Below, one piece after another: positions 1 to 10,522 of a stretch of DNA of 64,000 nucleotides (within the stretch, counting starts at the first letter, position 1; every line of letters begins with the position of its first letter). The stretch comes from Pseudomonas sp. NC02 (GTDB taxonomy: Bacteria > Pseudomonadota > Gammaproteobacteria > Pseudomonadales > Pseudomonadaceae), in assembly GCF_002874965.1 (NCBI RefSeq), contig NZ_CP025624.1:124001-188000 (forward strand). The letters are read 5' to 3'. The notes under the pieces were generated by a model. That model made no database searches. It saw nothing but the letters and a program-made list of their open reading frames with translations, and was not told the DNA's origin. The position numbers were made by a program, and so were the translations under genes.

Positions 1-1944
<1,944 letters not shown>

Positions 1945-2098
1945 TATAACACCCAAGCAATTTGCGTCGAAGAGACCAAATTGCGGTGTGTGAAGACGAA
2001 ACGAACCGAAAGTTCGAGATCTTGCAAAACACCGAAAGCTATCACATACCCAATTTGCTGAAGCGAGGCCAAATGGCCACGACTCAGTACCCGAATTT

Positions 2099-2213
2099 CT
2101 TGACGACCATAGAGCATTGGAACCACCTGATCCCATCCCGAACTCAGCAGTGAAACGATGCATCGCCGATGGTAGTGTGGGGTTTCCCCATGTGAGAGTA
2201 GGTCATCGTCAAG
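2099..2213 (+). rRNA. 5S ribosomal RNA, first copy
   Basis: This is a complete 5S gene: the 5' end cttgacgacc pairs with the 3' end ggtcatcgtcaag. The internal loop sequence ccatcccgaactcag and the conserved gagagtagg near the 3' end are present. It follows the 23S gene by about 155 bases, the normal bacterial order. A terminator-like hairpin follows at once. Confidence 0.96.
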
Positions 2214-2225
2214 ATTAAATTCCAG

Positions 2226-2257
2226 AACCCCTGATTGCTTATGCAGTCAGGGGTTTT
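2226..2257 (+). terminator. Rho-independent terminator after first 5S gene
   Basis: Inverted repeat aacccctga (2226-2234) and tcaggggtt (2247-2255) with a run of T at the 3' edge. It lies between the two 5S genes, so the second copy depends on read-through or its own transcription. Confidence 0.8.
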
Positions 2258-2323
2258 GTTTATGTAGAAGTCCATGATTTTCACCGGCACGTTGCGAACG
2301 CAACGGTCTGGTACACAGAATTT

Positions 2324-2438
2324 CTTGACGACCATAGAGCATTGGAACCACCTGATCCCATCCCGAACTCAGCAGTGAAACGATGCATCGCCGATGGTAG
2401 TGTGGGGTTTCCCCATGTGAGAGTAGGTCATCGTCAAG
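2324..2438 (+). rRNA. 5S ribosomal RNA, second tandem copy
   Basis: Second complete 5S gene. By eye it is identical to the first over the whole mature length, and the identity begins a few bases upstream (gaatttcttg). It has its own terminator behind it. Some Pseudomonas rRNA operons carry an additional 5S gene; here the duplication includes the gene and a short flank. Confidence 0.96.
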
Positions 2439-2450
2439 ATTGAATTCCGA

Positions 2451-2482
2451 AACCCCTGTCTGCTAGCGCAGACAGGGGTTTT
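2451..2482 (+). terminator. Rho-independent terminator after second 5S gene
   Basis: Thirteen-base arms aacccctgtctgc and gcagacaggggtt with loop tagc, followed by Ts. This is a stronger version of the terminator behind the first 5S copy and closes the rRNA operon. Confidence 0.9.
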
Positions 2483-2517
2483 GTCGTTTAAGGGCTGGGC
2501 AAACAACTAGAACCGGC

Positions 2518-3693
2518 TCACCCTTTGCGTGCCTTACTGCTTCGCCTGGCCATTAACTTGTGCCACCATATATAGATCCCGGTAGCAGACAACATCGCGA
2601 TCACAGCTCCCAGCAGCGCAATCAGCACCTGACCCATCACCCCGATGATCCTGCCCCCATGGATCGGCAGTTGCAGCCGATAAAAGCGCTCTCCCAACGT
2701 ACCTTGCCCTGCTATTTCCTGCCCCAGTAAACGCCCATCCGTCCCGTGGAAAAACAACCAGGATTTCCCATGGGCCTCGGTATCATGTTGTCCAAAACCC
2801 GCCCCATAAAAGTTGTACTCAAAGCTGTAGTAAAGCTCTCCAATCGCCGCCGTCAGTCCCAGCCGCTTGCCTTCCTCCAGCGCCCGCTCATAGGCCTGTT
2901 GATAACTCAGTTGTGTCACGCCCAATTGCTCGGCGGGTAACCCGCCACGGGCCTCATAGACGCTAGGCTCAACCGGTGAGAACAGCGAGACAGCAGGCTT
3001 GAACACCTGGCTCGGCAAATTCATCGCGACGCTGCTGACTGCAATCGGCAGCAACAACAGCCAAAGCCATAACCCGCCTGCACGATGCAGGTCGAAGTTC
3101 AGCCGGTAAGCGTGGCCGCCCTTGATCTTCCACGCCGTGGACCACTTCTTCCAGAACGGTTTACCTCTCGGCAGGGTCAGCCACAGCGCGATAAAACAAT
3201 CGAACACCCATGCGATCGCCACCAGTCCCATCAGCCACAAACCCCAATTACCCGGCAGTGTCAGGTTGTAGTGAAATTCCAGAATGAACGGAATGAAGTT
3301 CTCGCGCTGAAAGCAGCAAGCCCCCCAAACACGCCGGCCCATTTCTTCGCCGCTGACCGGATCCAGGTAAAAGACCTGGTTGGGCTCCTCAAAGGGTTTG
3401 CCCGTCGCCGGATCGTTTCTCGCAACTGCCGCCAGCATCGCGGTATGACCGGCCTCTTGTGGATACTCCATGTACCAGACTTGCAGTTTGGGATGCTGCC
3501 CCTGCAACGTGTCCACCAGTTCACCTGGCGGCAATGCCGAACCTTTGGCCGTTGCTCCATAAAAGCCGGGATTGAGCCATTCATCCAACTCATGGTTAAA
3601 CGCCAGAAGGCTGCCCGTGAGTCCCGCCATCATCAGAAACAACGCCGTTGCCAACCCGATGTAGCGATGAAGTAAAACCAGCAATGCGCGCAT
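2518..3693 (-). CDS. PepSY-associated membrane protein, PiuB-like
   Basis: About 391 residues. An N-terminal transmembrane helix (LLVLLHRYIGLATALFLM) with the HRYIG-type motif of PepSY-TM proteins is followed by a long periplasmic part, two central helices around WGLWLMGLVAIAWVFD and LWLWLLLLPIAV, and a last helix before a basic C-terminal tail. The family is often found beside siderophore receptors and is thought to act in iron release from ferri-siderophores at the inner membrane; that role here is inference. The longer frame begins at 3717. The start at 3693 is preferred because caggaa lies about 8 bases before its ATG. It lies 71 bases behind the TonB receptor and probably shares its transcript. 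Confidence 0.8.
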   Translation of the reverse strand: MRALLVLLHRYIGLATALFLMMAGLTGSLLAFNHELDEWLNPGFYGATAKGSALPPGELVDTLQGQHPKLQVWYMEYPQEAGHTAMLAAVARNDPATGKPFEEPNQVFYLDPVSGEEMGRRVWGACCFQRENFIPFILEFHYNLTLPGNWGLWLMGLVAIAWVFDCFIALWLTLPRGKPFWKKWSTAWKIKGGHAYRLNFDLHRAGGLWLWLLLLPIAVSSVAMNLPSQVFKPAVSLFSPVEPSVYEARGGLPAEQLGVTQLSYQQAYERALEEGKRLGLTAAIGELYYSFEYNFYGAGFGQHDTEAHGKSWLFFHGTDGRLLGQEIAGQGTLGERFYRLQLPIHGGRIIGVMGQVLIALLGAVIAMLSATGIYIWWHKLMARRSSKARKG

Positions 3694-3764
3694 AAAAATT
3701 TCCTGCAAAGACGACAAAGCCAGCGCCTGGAATCAGGAACTGGCTTTGTATGAATCGAGAGGGA

Positions 3765-6257
3765 TCAGAACTGGTAGCTCACCGTCGCACTGACGTTGCG
3801 CTCTTCACCCAGGTAGCAGAAGTTCAAACTGGCACACGACGCCACGTACGACTCGTTCGTCAGGTTGTTGGCATTCAGGCGTACATCCACACCTTTCAGT
3901 CCAACCTTGCCAAGGTCATAACCCATCGAGGCATCAAACAGCGTGTAGGCGGGCACCTTCATGGTGTTCTCCGCATCTGCCCAGCTGTAGCCGACATAAC
4001 GAACACCACCACCGAGTCGCAGGCCATCCAGTGCGCCGCTATCGAACTTGTAGTCTGCCCATACCGACGCCATATGACGCGGCGCCTGCGTCGGCGAGTT
4101 CCCCTTGTTCTCGATCACGTTGTCCGCAGTACTCAGCGTGCTGACCATCGACTTCGAATACTCGATATCGGTGAAGGTATAGCTGCCCAACAATTTGAGA
4201 TGGTCGGTCAACTGCATATGCGCCTCCAGCTCCAGGCCCTGGGAGCGCACAGCGCCGACCGCGCGATAGAAGTTTTCCTGCGGCAGTTTGGTCGCCAGGT
4301 TTTCCTGGTCGATGCGGAACAGCGAGGCCGTGAACAAATTGTCGGTACCCGGCGGCTGATACTTCAAGCCGACTTCCCACTGGGTGCCGTCGGTAGGTGC
4401 AAGGGGATTGCCGGCACTGTCCGAATAGGAGTTCGGGTTGAAGGATTCGGAATAGCTGACGTAGGGCGCGAGACCGTTATCAAACAGGTAGAGCGCTCCG
4501 GCCCGGCCGGTCAGTTTGGTACGTTTATCACTGATCTCTGTGCCCAGCGGTCGTCCCGCTTCGGCAATGCGATTTTCATCGGAGGTCTCAACCCAGTCCT
4601 GACGCAGCCCGAGGGAGAACCGCCACTTGTCCATCTCAATCAGGTCTTGCAGGTAAACGCCGGTCTGCTCGAGCCGGCGCAGATAACTGGTTGGGCTGTA
4701 ATAGCTGATCTCGGAATTGCCATACACCGGGTTGAACGCATTGATTGGCGCAAGAGAGCCGCTGCTCCAGTCCACGACGGTTTTGCGCCGCTGATAGTCC
4801 GCCCCCATCAACACCGTATGCTTGGTCGCGCCGGTAAAAAATTCAGCCTGCAGCATGTTGTCGATGATGAACGCATGCAGCTTTTCGTCACCGCCTGAGT
4901 AATAGCGATTCAACTCATTACTGGTGGGCGTAGTCCAGCCATAGGCATACACCTGGTCCAGCCGGACCTTGGAGTCCAGATACCGAAAGTTCTGCCGCGC
5001 CGTGAAAACATCATTGAAGCGATGCTCGAACTGATAGCCGAACGACTGTTGATCACGCTTGTACCCATCAATGCCCGGCTCGCCTTCGAAGAAGTGATTG
5101 GAGATCCGCTGGCCGTTGCGCTGATGCAGCGCGCCATCTGCCGGCATGCCTCCGTGGTAGCCACCGTCGGGGTCATGCTGCAGGTAAGCCTGGAGTGTGA
5201 GGGACGTGTCATCGGTAAAGTCGATGCTCAAGGTGGGTGCCAGCGCGTAGCGTTTTTCCTTGGCATGGTCGAATTGCGTGTCGGACTTGTCTGCAAGCCC
5301 GGTCAGTCGGTAAGCAATGCGCTTGTCGTCATCCACCGGGCCGCTGAAGTCGAAACCCATGCCTCGCTGCCCTTGGGAACCTATCGTGGCCTGGACCTGA
5401 TGGTATGGCTCAAACAATGGCTTCTTGCTGGTCAACGCCACCAGCCCACCCGGCGAGCTGCGCCCGTAGAGCACCGATGACGGTCCTTTGAGGATATCTA
5501 CGCGCTCGAGGAAATACGGGTCCACCTGCATGGTGCTGTAGGTTCCGCTGTCACCCATGGATTTCAAACCGTCTAGGTAGATGTTATCCACCGAACCGTC
5601 GTTGAAACCACGCATCGCCACATAGTCATAGCGGTGAGTGGCGCCATAAGGGTTGGTCAGCACGCCAGGGGTGTAACGCATGGCCTGGGCAACGGTTTGC
5701 GAGCCTTGGTCGTCCATCTGCTCGCGGGTCACCACTGAAACCGTCTGAGACGTTTCCAGCAGCGCGGTACTGGTCTTGGTGGCGATCTGGCTGTGGGTCG
5801 CGTTGTAGCCTTCCATGCTGCCCAGGGCATTACCCAGGGCGAAGCCTTTGATGTCGGTGGTCGGCAAGGTCAGCGCCTCGCTCTCGGGCTGGACCTGCAA
5901 CACGAAACTCACGTCGTCCTGCGCCTGCGCCTGCAAGCCTGAGCCGTTGAGCAATTGGCTCAGGCCCTGTTCGGCCGAGTACTCCCCGTGCAGCCCGGGA
6001 GACTGTCGGCCCTGAGTCTGCGCAGGCGTGCTGGAAAGGGTGATGCCTGCCTGACGGGCAAACTGATTGAGCACATCGCTCAGCGCGCCTGCCGGGATGT
6101 CATAGCGCTGGCTGATACGTTCGACCCCGCTATCAGCCGCGACACCGGCCACTGGCAGCAAGCCGATGCTCATCGTGGTCGACAGCAATGCTGCGCGTAC
6201 GGCTTTGCCGAGCAAAGGGTAGGAAGAGGGAGAGTTGCTGAAAAAACGCACAGTCAT
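3765..6257 (-). CDS. TonB-dependent hydroxamate-siderophore receptor with signalling (STN) domain
   Basis: 830-residue outer-membrane transporter. A signal peptide ends near residue 41 (VAGVAADSG). An STN signalling domain follows at about 50-120 (YDIPAGALSDVLNQFARQAG). The plug domain carries VVTREQMDDQG, YTPGV and VDILKGPSSVLYGRSSPGG, and the C-terminal 22-strand barrel ends in aromatic F. The C-terminal cysteine pair CASLNFCYLGEER resembles FhuA/FiuA/FoxA receptors, so a hydroxamate ligand such as ferrichrome or ferrioxamine is likely, but the exact ligand cannot be told. The STN domain should contact the FecR-like protein encoded upstream, which controls the adjacent ECF sigma factor: a cell-surface signalling locus. 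Confidence 0.9.
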   Translation of the reverse strand: MTVRFFSNSPSSYPLLGKAVRAALLSTTMSIGLLPVAGVAADSGVERISQRYDIPAGALSDVLNQFARQAGITLSSTPAQTQGRQSPGLHGEYSAEQGLSQLLNGSGLQAQAQDDVSFVLQVQPESEALTLPTTDIKGFALGNALGSMEGYNATHSQIATKTSTALLETSQTVSVVTREQMDDQGSQTVAQAMRYTPGVLTNPYGATHRYDYVAMRGFNDGSVDNIYLDGLKSMGDSGTYSTMQVDPYFLERVDILKGPSSVLYGRSSPGGLVALTSKKPLFEPYHQVQATIGSQGQRGMGFDFSGPVDDDKRIAYRLTGLADKSDTQFDHAKEKRYALAPTLSIDFTDDTSLTLQAYLQHDPDGGYHGGMPADGALHQRNGQRISNHFFEGEPGIDGYKRDQQSFGYQFEHRFNDVFTARQNFRYLDSKVRLDQVYAYGWTTPTSNELNRYYSGGDEKLHAFIIDNMLQAEFFTGATKHTVLMGADYQRRKTVVDWSSGSLAPINAFNPVYGNSEISYYSPTSYLRRLEQTGVYLQDLIEMDKWRFSLGLRQDWVETSDENRIAEAGRPLGTEISDKRTKLTGRAGALYLFDNGLAPYVSYSESFNPNSYSDSAGNPLAPTDGTQWEVGLKYQPPGTDNLFTASLFRIDQENLATKLPQENFYRAVGAVRSQGLELEAHMQLTDHLKLLGSYTFTDIEYSKSMVSTLSTADNVIENKGNSPTQAPRHMASVWADYKFDSGALDGLRLGGGVRYVGYSWADAENTMKVPAYTLFDASMGYDLGKVGLKGVDVRLNANNLTNESYVASCASLNFCYLGEERNVSATVSYQF

Positions 6258-6330
6258 TATCGAGATCCGTAGAGGTCGCTGAAGGCAGATTGAATTGCTT
6301 ACTGTCTAAGCCGGACTCACGGAAAAAAGC

Positions 6331-6368
6331 CGCCAAAAATAAATCAGGCACGCCAAAAATAATCAGGC
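6331..6368 (-). repeat. Tandem direct repeat upstream of the receptor gene
   Basis: Two nearly identical 18-19 base units (cgccaaaaataaatcaggc and cgccaaaaataatcaggc) lie head to tail, the second running into the anti-sigma stop codon. They sit in the promoter-side gap of the receptor gene. A binding site or a slippage duplication are both possible. Confidence 0.55.
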
Positions 6369-7346
6369 CTGACGCTCCAGGCTCACCCACCAGCGGGTGC
6401 GATAGCGCAGGCGCACAGGCAGCGTCTGCGGAAGGATCGCCAATAGTTTCTCGGTGTCCTCCAGGCGAAAAACACCAGACAAGCGCAAATCTGCGATATC
6501 GCTCGAGCAGCCCAGATAACCATGGCGATAGCGCCCCACCTCCGCCAGGAAATCGGCAAGACGCATGTTGCGGGTGACGATCAATCCGTCGGCCCAGGCC
6601 CCTGTATCCATATCCGAAGGCGGTGCCAGAGCGGCCGCATTCTGACGCACCAGGTAGCTTTCTCCTGCATGCACTTGAGTGAAAAGCCCGTCGGCGGTAT
6701 GCGGTGAATGAATCGCCACGTTGCCTGACGCGACGCTCAGGCGTGTGCAATCGCTGTCCTGGCGCACCACAAATCGCCCGTCGATACCTTCGAACAAACC
6801 ATGGCGGGTGCGAACCAGCAGGGGGGCGGTCGCCGCGGCGCCGCAGGTCACCAGGATTTCCCCACGCACCAATGTGATCAAGCGTTGTTGCGGGTTGAAG
6901 TCGAGGTCCACTGCGCTATCGGTATTGAGCTGCAGGCGCGTGCCATCCGGTAGTTGCACGCTACGGCGTTCGCCAGTGGTGGTAGCCAGGTCAGAGGTCC
7001 AACGCTGCCAGCCGGTGAGGTCTCGGCTGACCCAGGCCGCCGAACCCATCAACAGCACGCCGGACAATACCTTCAATGCCTGCCGGCGCCCAAGGCGCTG
7101 GGCACTGTTCTCCAGCGCCACATGGGCCCCGGGAATCGCCGCCAACTGGCTGCTTAATTCATGCTGCAGTGCCTGCACGCGTTGCCAGGCCAACTCGTGT
7201 TCATGATGAGCCTCGCGCCAGTGCTCGCACTGCGCCTTCAGGCGGACATTGGCGCGATTGTTACGCAGACGCAGCATCCAACTGATGGCCTGCTTGACCA
7301 CCTGCGGGTCGATTCCTGCGCGCGCGGTGTTATCCATCGAGGTCAT
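6363..7346 (-). CDS. FecR-family anti-sigma / sigma regulator
   Basis: 327 residues. The N-terminal cytoplasmic helical region has the family signature WMLRLRNNRANVRLKAQCE and WREAHHEHELAWQRV. A single membrane segment lies near residues 93-110 (VLSGVLLMGSAAWVSRDL) and is followed by the periplasmic FecR domain (GERRSVQLPDGTRLQLNTDS). FecR proteins sense the loaded receptor through its STN domain and control their partner ECF sigma factor. The start overlaps the sigma gene stop by four bases (ATGA), so translation is coupled. The receptor gene follows 105 bases downstream. Confidence 0.9.
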   Translation of the reverse strand: MTSMDNTARAGIDPQVVKQAISWMLRLRNNRANVRLKAQCEHWREAHHEHELAWQRVQALQHELSSQLAAIPGAHVALENSAQRLGRRQALKVLSGVLLMGSAAWVSRDLTGWQRWTSDLATTTGERRSVQLPDGTRLQLNTDSAVDLDFNPQQRLITLVRGEILVTCGAAATAPLLVRTRHGLFEGIDGRFVVRQDSDCTRLSVASGNVAIHSPHTADGLFTQVHAGESYLVRQNAAALAPPSDMDTGAWADGLIVTRNMRLADFLAEVGRYRHGYLGCSSDIADLRLSGVFRLEDTEKLLAILPQTLPVRLRYRTRWWVSLERQA

Positions 7347-7843
7347 GCCTCATACCGCAGCACATAACAGTGATAAAGCGCCTCGGCGACATAGCGCTCC
7401 ACCGAACGCAGTGATACATCCATCTGCTGCGCAATCTGCTTGTAAGTCAGGCCGTCGCATTGAGCCAGTAGAAACGCCTTGCGTACCTTGGGCTTGAGTC
7501 CGTCCAGAAGCCGGGCGATGGACTCCAGCAATTCCAGAATCAACGCACGTTCTTCAGCACTCGGCGCCAAGGCTTCGGGCAAATGCGCGATGGACTCCAG
7601 GTAGGCGCGCTCGATTTCTTCGCGACGCCAATGATCGATCACCAGGCCCCGCGCGATAGTGCGCAGGAAAGCGCGAGGGGCCTTGAGTTCGAAACGTTCG
7701 GTTTTTTGCAGCAGCCGCACGAACGTGTCCTGGGCCAGGTCCGCCGCATCCGCTGCGTTACCCAGACGGCTGCGCAGCCAAGTGTTCAGCCAGCCATGAT
7801 GGTTGCTGTAAAGCGTCTGTACTGCGTACTCGGATGAGGGCAT
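7343..7843 (-). CDS. ECF sigma factor, FecI type
   Basis: 166 residues with region 2 (DAADLAQDTFVRLL, RAFLRTIARGLVIDHWRREE) and region 4 (LPEAL to LDGLKPKVRKAFLLAQCDGLTYKQIAQQ with the helix-turn-helix MDVSLRSVERYV). It should direct RNA polymerase to the receptor promoter when the FecR-like protein relays ligand binding. It is the first gene of the iron locus and a candidate Fur box lies just upstream, matching the usual iron-repressed iron-starvation sigma arrangement. Confidence 0.9.
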   Translation of the reverse strand: MPSSEYAVQTLYSNHHGWLNTWLRSRLGNAADAADLAQDTFVRLLQKTERFELKAPRAFLRTIARGLVIDHWRREEIERAYLESIAHLPEALAPSAEERALILELLESIARLLDGLKPKVRKAFLLAQCDGLTYKQIAQQMDVSLRSVERYVAEALYHCYVLRYEA

Positions 7844-7865
7844 TCACACGGCCTGGCAAAGCGTC

Positions 7866-7884
7866 ACAAATGATAATTAGTCGC
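7866..7884 (-). promoter_or_regulatory. Candidate Fur box before the ECF sigma gene
   Basis: The site contains aatgataat followed by a degenerate right half. By hand it matches about 12 of 19 positions of the classical Fur consensus. It sits 23-41 bases upstream of the sigma gene start, where Fur repression of an iron-starvation sigma factor is expected. Confidence 0.5.
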
Positions 7885-7981
7885 ATTGTCGACAAGCCTG
7901 AAAAATTTTGCAACTCCTGACGTTAGAGCGCTACCACTGGTCGGTTTCTGACATTAAAAGCAGATGCTTCTCACAAATTCC

Positions 7982-8008
7982 TAAGATTTATCCTGCCTTG
8001 GCCGAAAG
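7982..8008 (+). promoter_or_regulatory. Candidate FliA (sigma-28) promoter for the chemoreceptor
   Basis: TAAGATTT, a spacer of exactly 11 bases, then GCCGAAAG. The FliA consensus is TAAAGTTT-N11-GCCGATAA, so six of eight bases match in each box at the right spacing. It lies about 115 bases ahead of the chemoreceptor start, consistent with control by the motility sigma factor. Confidence 0.6.
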
Positions 8009-8122
8009 CCTGACGAGCCATGCGTGCACCGAAATAGAGCAGTCGCAGAGTCTGCCTATACCGTTACATGGAATGTTGCATCCGGCACGCTCACCCCCTT
8101 TTGGCAAAAAGAAGTCAATGAA

Positions 8123-10003
8123 ATGAATCTCAAGTTCAGTCATAAAATTCTGTTGGCCGCGTCAGGCGTAGTGGTTCTGGCCTTCGCGTTATTCACGTTC
8201 TACAACGACTACTTGCAGCGCAATACCATCCGGCAAAACCTGGAGTCGTCCATTCAGCAATCCGGTGAACTCACCGCCAGCAGCGTGCAGAACTGGCTCA
8301 GCGGGCGGGTGCTGGTACTGGAAAGCCTCGCGCAAAACGTGGCCCATCAAGGCAGCTCTGCCGATCTTCCGGGGTTGGTCGACCAGTCGGCATTTACCTC
8401 CAACTTCCAGTTCACCTACGTCGGTTCCACCAACGGCGTGTTCACCCAGCGTCCCGACGCCAAAATGCCCGATGGCTACGATCCGCGTCAGCGTCCCTGG
8501 TACAAGCAAGCTGTCGCAGCCGACAAGACCATGCTTACACCGCCCTACATGGCTGCGGTAGGCGGGCTGATCGTGACCATCGCGATGCCGGTGAAAAAGA
8601 ATGGCGAACTGCTTGGCGTGGTCGGCGGTGACCTGAGCCTGCAAACCCTGGTGAAGATCATCAACTCGGTGGATTTCGGCGGCATCGGCCATGCATTCCT
8701 GGTCAGCGGTGATGGCCAGGTGATCGTCAGCCCGGATCAGGACCAGGTGATGAAGAACCTCAAGGACATCTACCCGGGCACCAACGTGCGCATCGAGAAG
8801 CTCAGCCAGGAAGTGGTCTTGAATGGCCAGGAACGGATTTTGTCCTTCACCCCGATCAGCGGGTTGCCGAATGCCGACTGGTACATCGGCCTGTCGATCG
8901 ACAAAGACAAAGCCTACGCACCGCTGGGTAAGTTCCGTACCTCGGCATTGATCGCCATGTTCATTGCGGTTGCCGCCATTGCCGTGTTCCTGAGCGTCCT
9001 GATCCAGGTCTTGATGCGCCCGCTGACCACCATGGGCCGCGCCATGCAGGACATCGCTCAGGGCGAGGGTGACCTGACCCGCCGCCTGACAGTGGAAAGC
9101 AAAGACGAGTTCGGTGACTTGGGCAGTGCCTTCAACCAATTCGTCGAGCGTATTCACGCGTCGATTTCCGAAGTTTCCTCGGCGACGCGCCAGGTGCACG
9201 ACCTGTCCCAGCGAGTAATGGCCTCGTCCAACGCGTCGATCATCGGTTCCGACGAACAAAGCGCGCGCACCAACAGCGTGGCCGCAGCGATCAACGAACT
9301 GGGGGCCGCCACGCAGGAAATCGCGCGCAACGCCGCTGATGCTTCGCAACACGCCAGCGGTGCCAGTGAGCAGGCCGATGATGGGCGCAAGGTGGTTGAG
9401 AAAACCATCCTGGCGATGTCGGAGCTTTCGCAAAAAATCAGCCTGTCCTGCACGCAGATTGAAACCCTGAACGCCAGCACCGACAACATCGGCCACATCC
9501 TGGACGTGATCAAAGGCATCTCCCAGCAAACCAACCTGTTGGCCCTCAACGCCGCGATTGAAGCGGCACGTGCCGGTGAGGCCGGGCGTGGGTTTGCCGT
9601 GGTGGCGGATGAAGTACGCAACCTGGCGCACCGCACCCAGGAGTCGGCAGAAGAGATCCACAAAATGATCACCTCGTTGCAGATTGGCTCGCGTGAGGCC
9701 GTGACCACGATGAACGCCAGCCAGACCTCGAGTGAAGAAAGCGTCGAGGTCGCCAACCAGGCCGGTGAACGCCTGGTCAGCGTGACGCAGCGGATCGTCG
9801 AGATCGACGGGATGAACCAGTCGGTAGCGGCCGCCACCGAGGAACAGACCGCCGTGGTGGAAACCCTCAACGTCGACATCAACCAGATCAACCTGCTGAA
9901 CCAGCAGGGCGTGGCCAACCTCAACGAAACCTTGAAGGATTGCGACGCCTTGTCTCAACAGGCCAACCGCCTGAAGCAGTTGGTCGACAGTTTCAAAATC
10001 TGA
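8123..10003 (+). CDS. Methyl-accepting chemotaxis protein, PctA/B/C-like amino-acid receptor
   Basis: 626 residues: TM1 at about 10-28, a periplasmic dCache domain, TM2 near 280-300, HAMP, and the cytoplasmic signalling hairpin ([20 protein letters not shown] from about 465). The ligand pocket carries R124-P-W126-Y127 and D170. These line up with the residues of Pseudomonas PctA that bind the amino and carboxyl groups of amino acids, so L-amino-acid sensing is predicted. The open frame starts at 8024, but the family's N-terminus ([15 protein letters not shown]) and a gaag ribosome site place the start at 8123. A FliA-type promoter precedes it; it stands alone. Confidence 0.93.
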   Translation: MNLKFSHKILLAASGVVVLAFALFTFYNDYLQRNTIRQNLESSIQQSGELTASSVQNWLSGRVLVLESLAQNVAHQGSSADLPGLVDQSAFTSNFQFTYVGSTNGVFTQRPDAKMPDGYDPRQRPWYKQAVAADKTMLTPPYMAAVGGLIVTIAMPVKKNGELLGVVGGDLSLQTLVKIINSVDFGGIGHAFLVSGDGQVIVSPDQDQVMKNLKDIYPGTNVRIEKLSQEVVLNGQERILSFTPISGLPNADWYIGLSIDKDKAYAPLGKFRTSALIAMFIAVAAIAVFLSVLIQVLMRPLTTMGRAMQDIAQGEGDLTRRLTVESKDEFGDLGSAFNQFVERIHASISEVSSATRQVHDLSQRVMASSNASIIGSDEQSARTNSVAAAINELGAATQEIARNAADASQHASGASEQADDGRKVVEKTILAMSELSQKISLSCTQIETLNASTDNIGHILDVIKGISQQTNLLALNAAIEAARAGEAGRGFAVVADEVRNLAHRTQESAEEIHKMITSLQIGSREAVTTMNASQTSSEESVEVANQAGERLVSVTQRIVEIDGMNQSVAAATEEQTAVVETLNVDINQINLLNQQGVANLNETLKDCDALSQQANRLKQLVDSFKI

Positions 10004-10015
10004 TCGATGAACACA

Positions 10016-10039
10016 CAGGAGCGAGCCTGCTCGCTCCTG
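10016..10039. terminator. Bidirectional terminator-like hairpin
   Basis: Perfect 11-base arms caggagcgagc and gctcgctcctg around a two-base loop. It lies between two convergent genes (chemoreceptor and mgoD), 7 bases from the mgoD stop. No long T run is present, so it may be a REP-like remnant serving as transcription barrier. Confidence 0.55.
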
Positions 10040-10045
10040 TCTCCT

Positions 10046-10495
10046 TTAGCCAAACATCGCTCGCACATTCGCCAGCGCACCGTCGGCGAATGCCTGCACA
10101 AACGGCTCAAATCCCTCCGCGCCAGGTTCAACCGGCTCGGCGATGATCGTCCAGGTCACCCGTGAGGATCCTGCTCCCAACGGTTCGACATCCATGGCGG
10201 CCCACAACCGTGCTACGCCCAAGGTGTTGTAGATGGTGGTCCAGGTCATGCGCATGGCCTGCTCGTCGCGGCTGTTGAGTTGCTCCACCACCAGGTGTCC
10301 ATCGTGGAAGAACTTCTTGCGCAGCGATCCCGCGCCCGCACCAGTGATTTCGATGTGGGACAAGGCGGGGATGAATCGATCAAATCCGCCAAAGTCACCG
10401 ACCACCGCCCACGCACCGGCGGCATCACAGGCAACCACAACTGAGGACACCACAGGTTTGGCGCAAGGGTTGCGAATCAACGTATCGGGTTTCAT
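10046..10495 (-). CDS. mgoD: SRPBCC / polyketide cyclase-like protein MgoD (PvfD)
   Basis: 149 residues with the START-like SRPBCC pattern: an early strand (VVSSVVVACDAAGAWAVVGD) and a final helix (FVQAFADGALANVRAMF). In mgo and pvf operons the fourth gene encodes exactly such a polyketide cyclase/dehydrase-like protein; its reaction is not established. A longer frame starts with TTG at 10510. The ATG at 10495 is preferred because gaaggaag lies 6-7 bases upstream. It follows mgoA by 27 bases as the last gene of the operon. Confidence 0.85.
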   Translation of the reverse strand: MKPDTLIRNPCAKPVVSSVVVACDAAGAWAVVGDFGGFDRFIPALSHIEITGAGAGSLRKKFFHDGHLVVEQLNSRDEQAMRMTWTTIYNTLGVARLWAAMDVEPLGAGSSRVTWTIIAEPVEPGAEGFEPFVQAFADGALANVRAMFG

Positions 10496-10522
10496 AAGGT
10501 CTTCCTTCAATTGAGAGCCTGG

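Noticed and set aside
2214..2323. tRNA gene between the two 5S genes
   Set aside because: No acceptor stem, anticodon arm or T-loop sequence could be found in the 110-base spacer.
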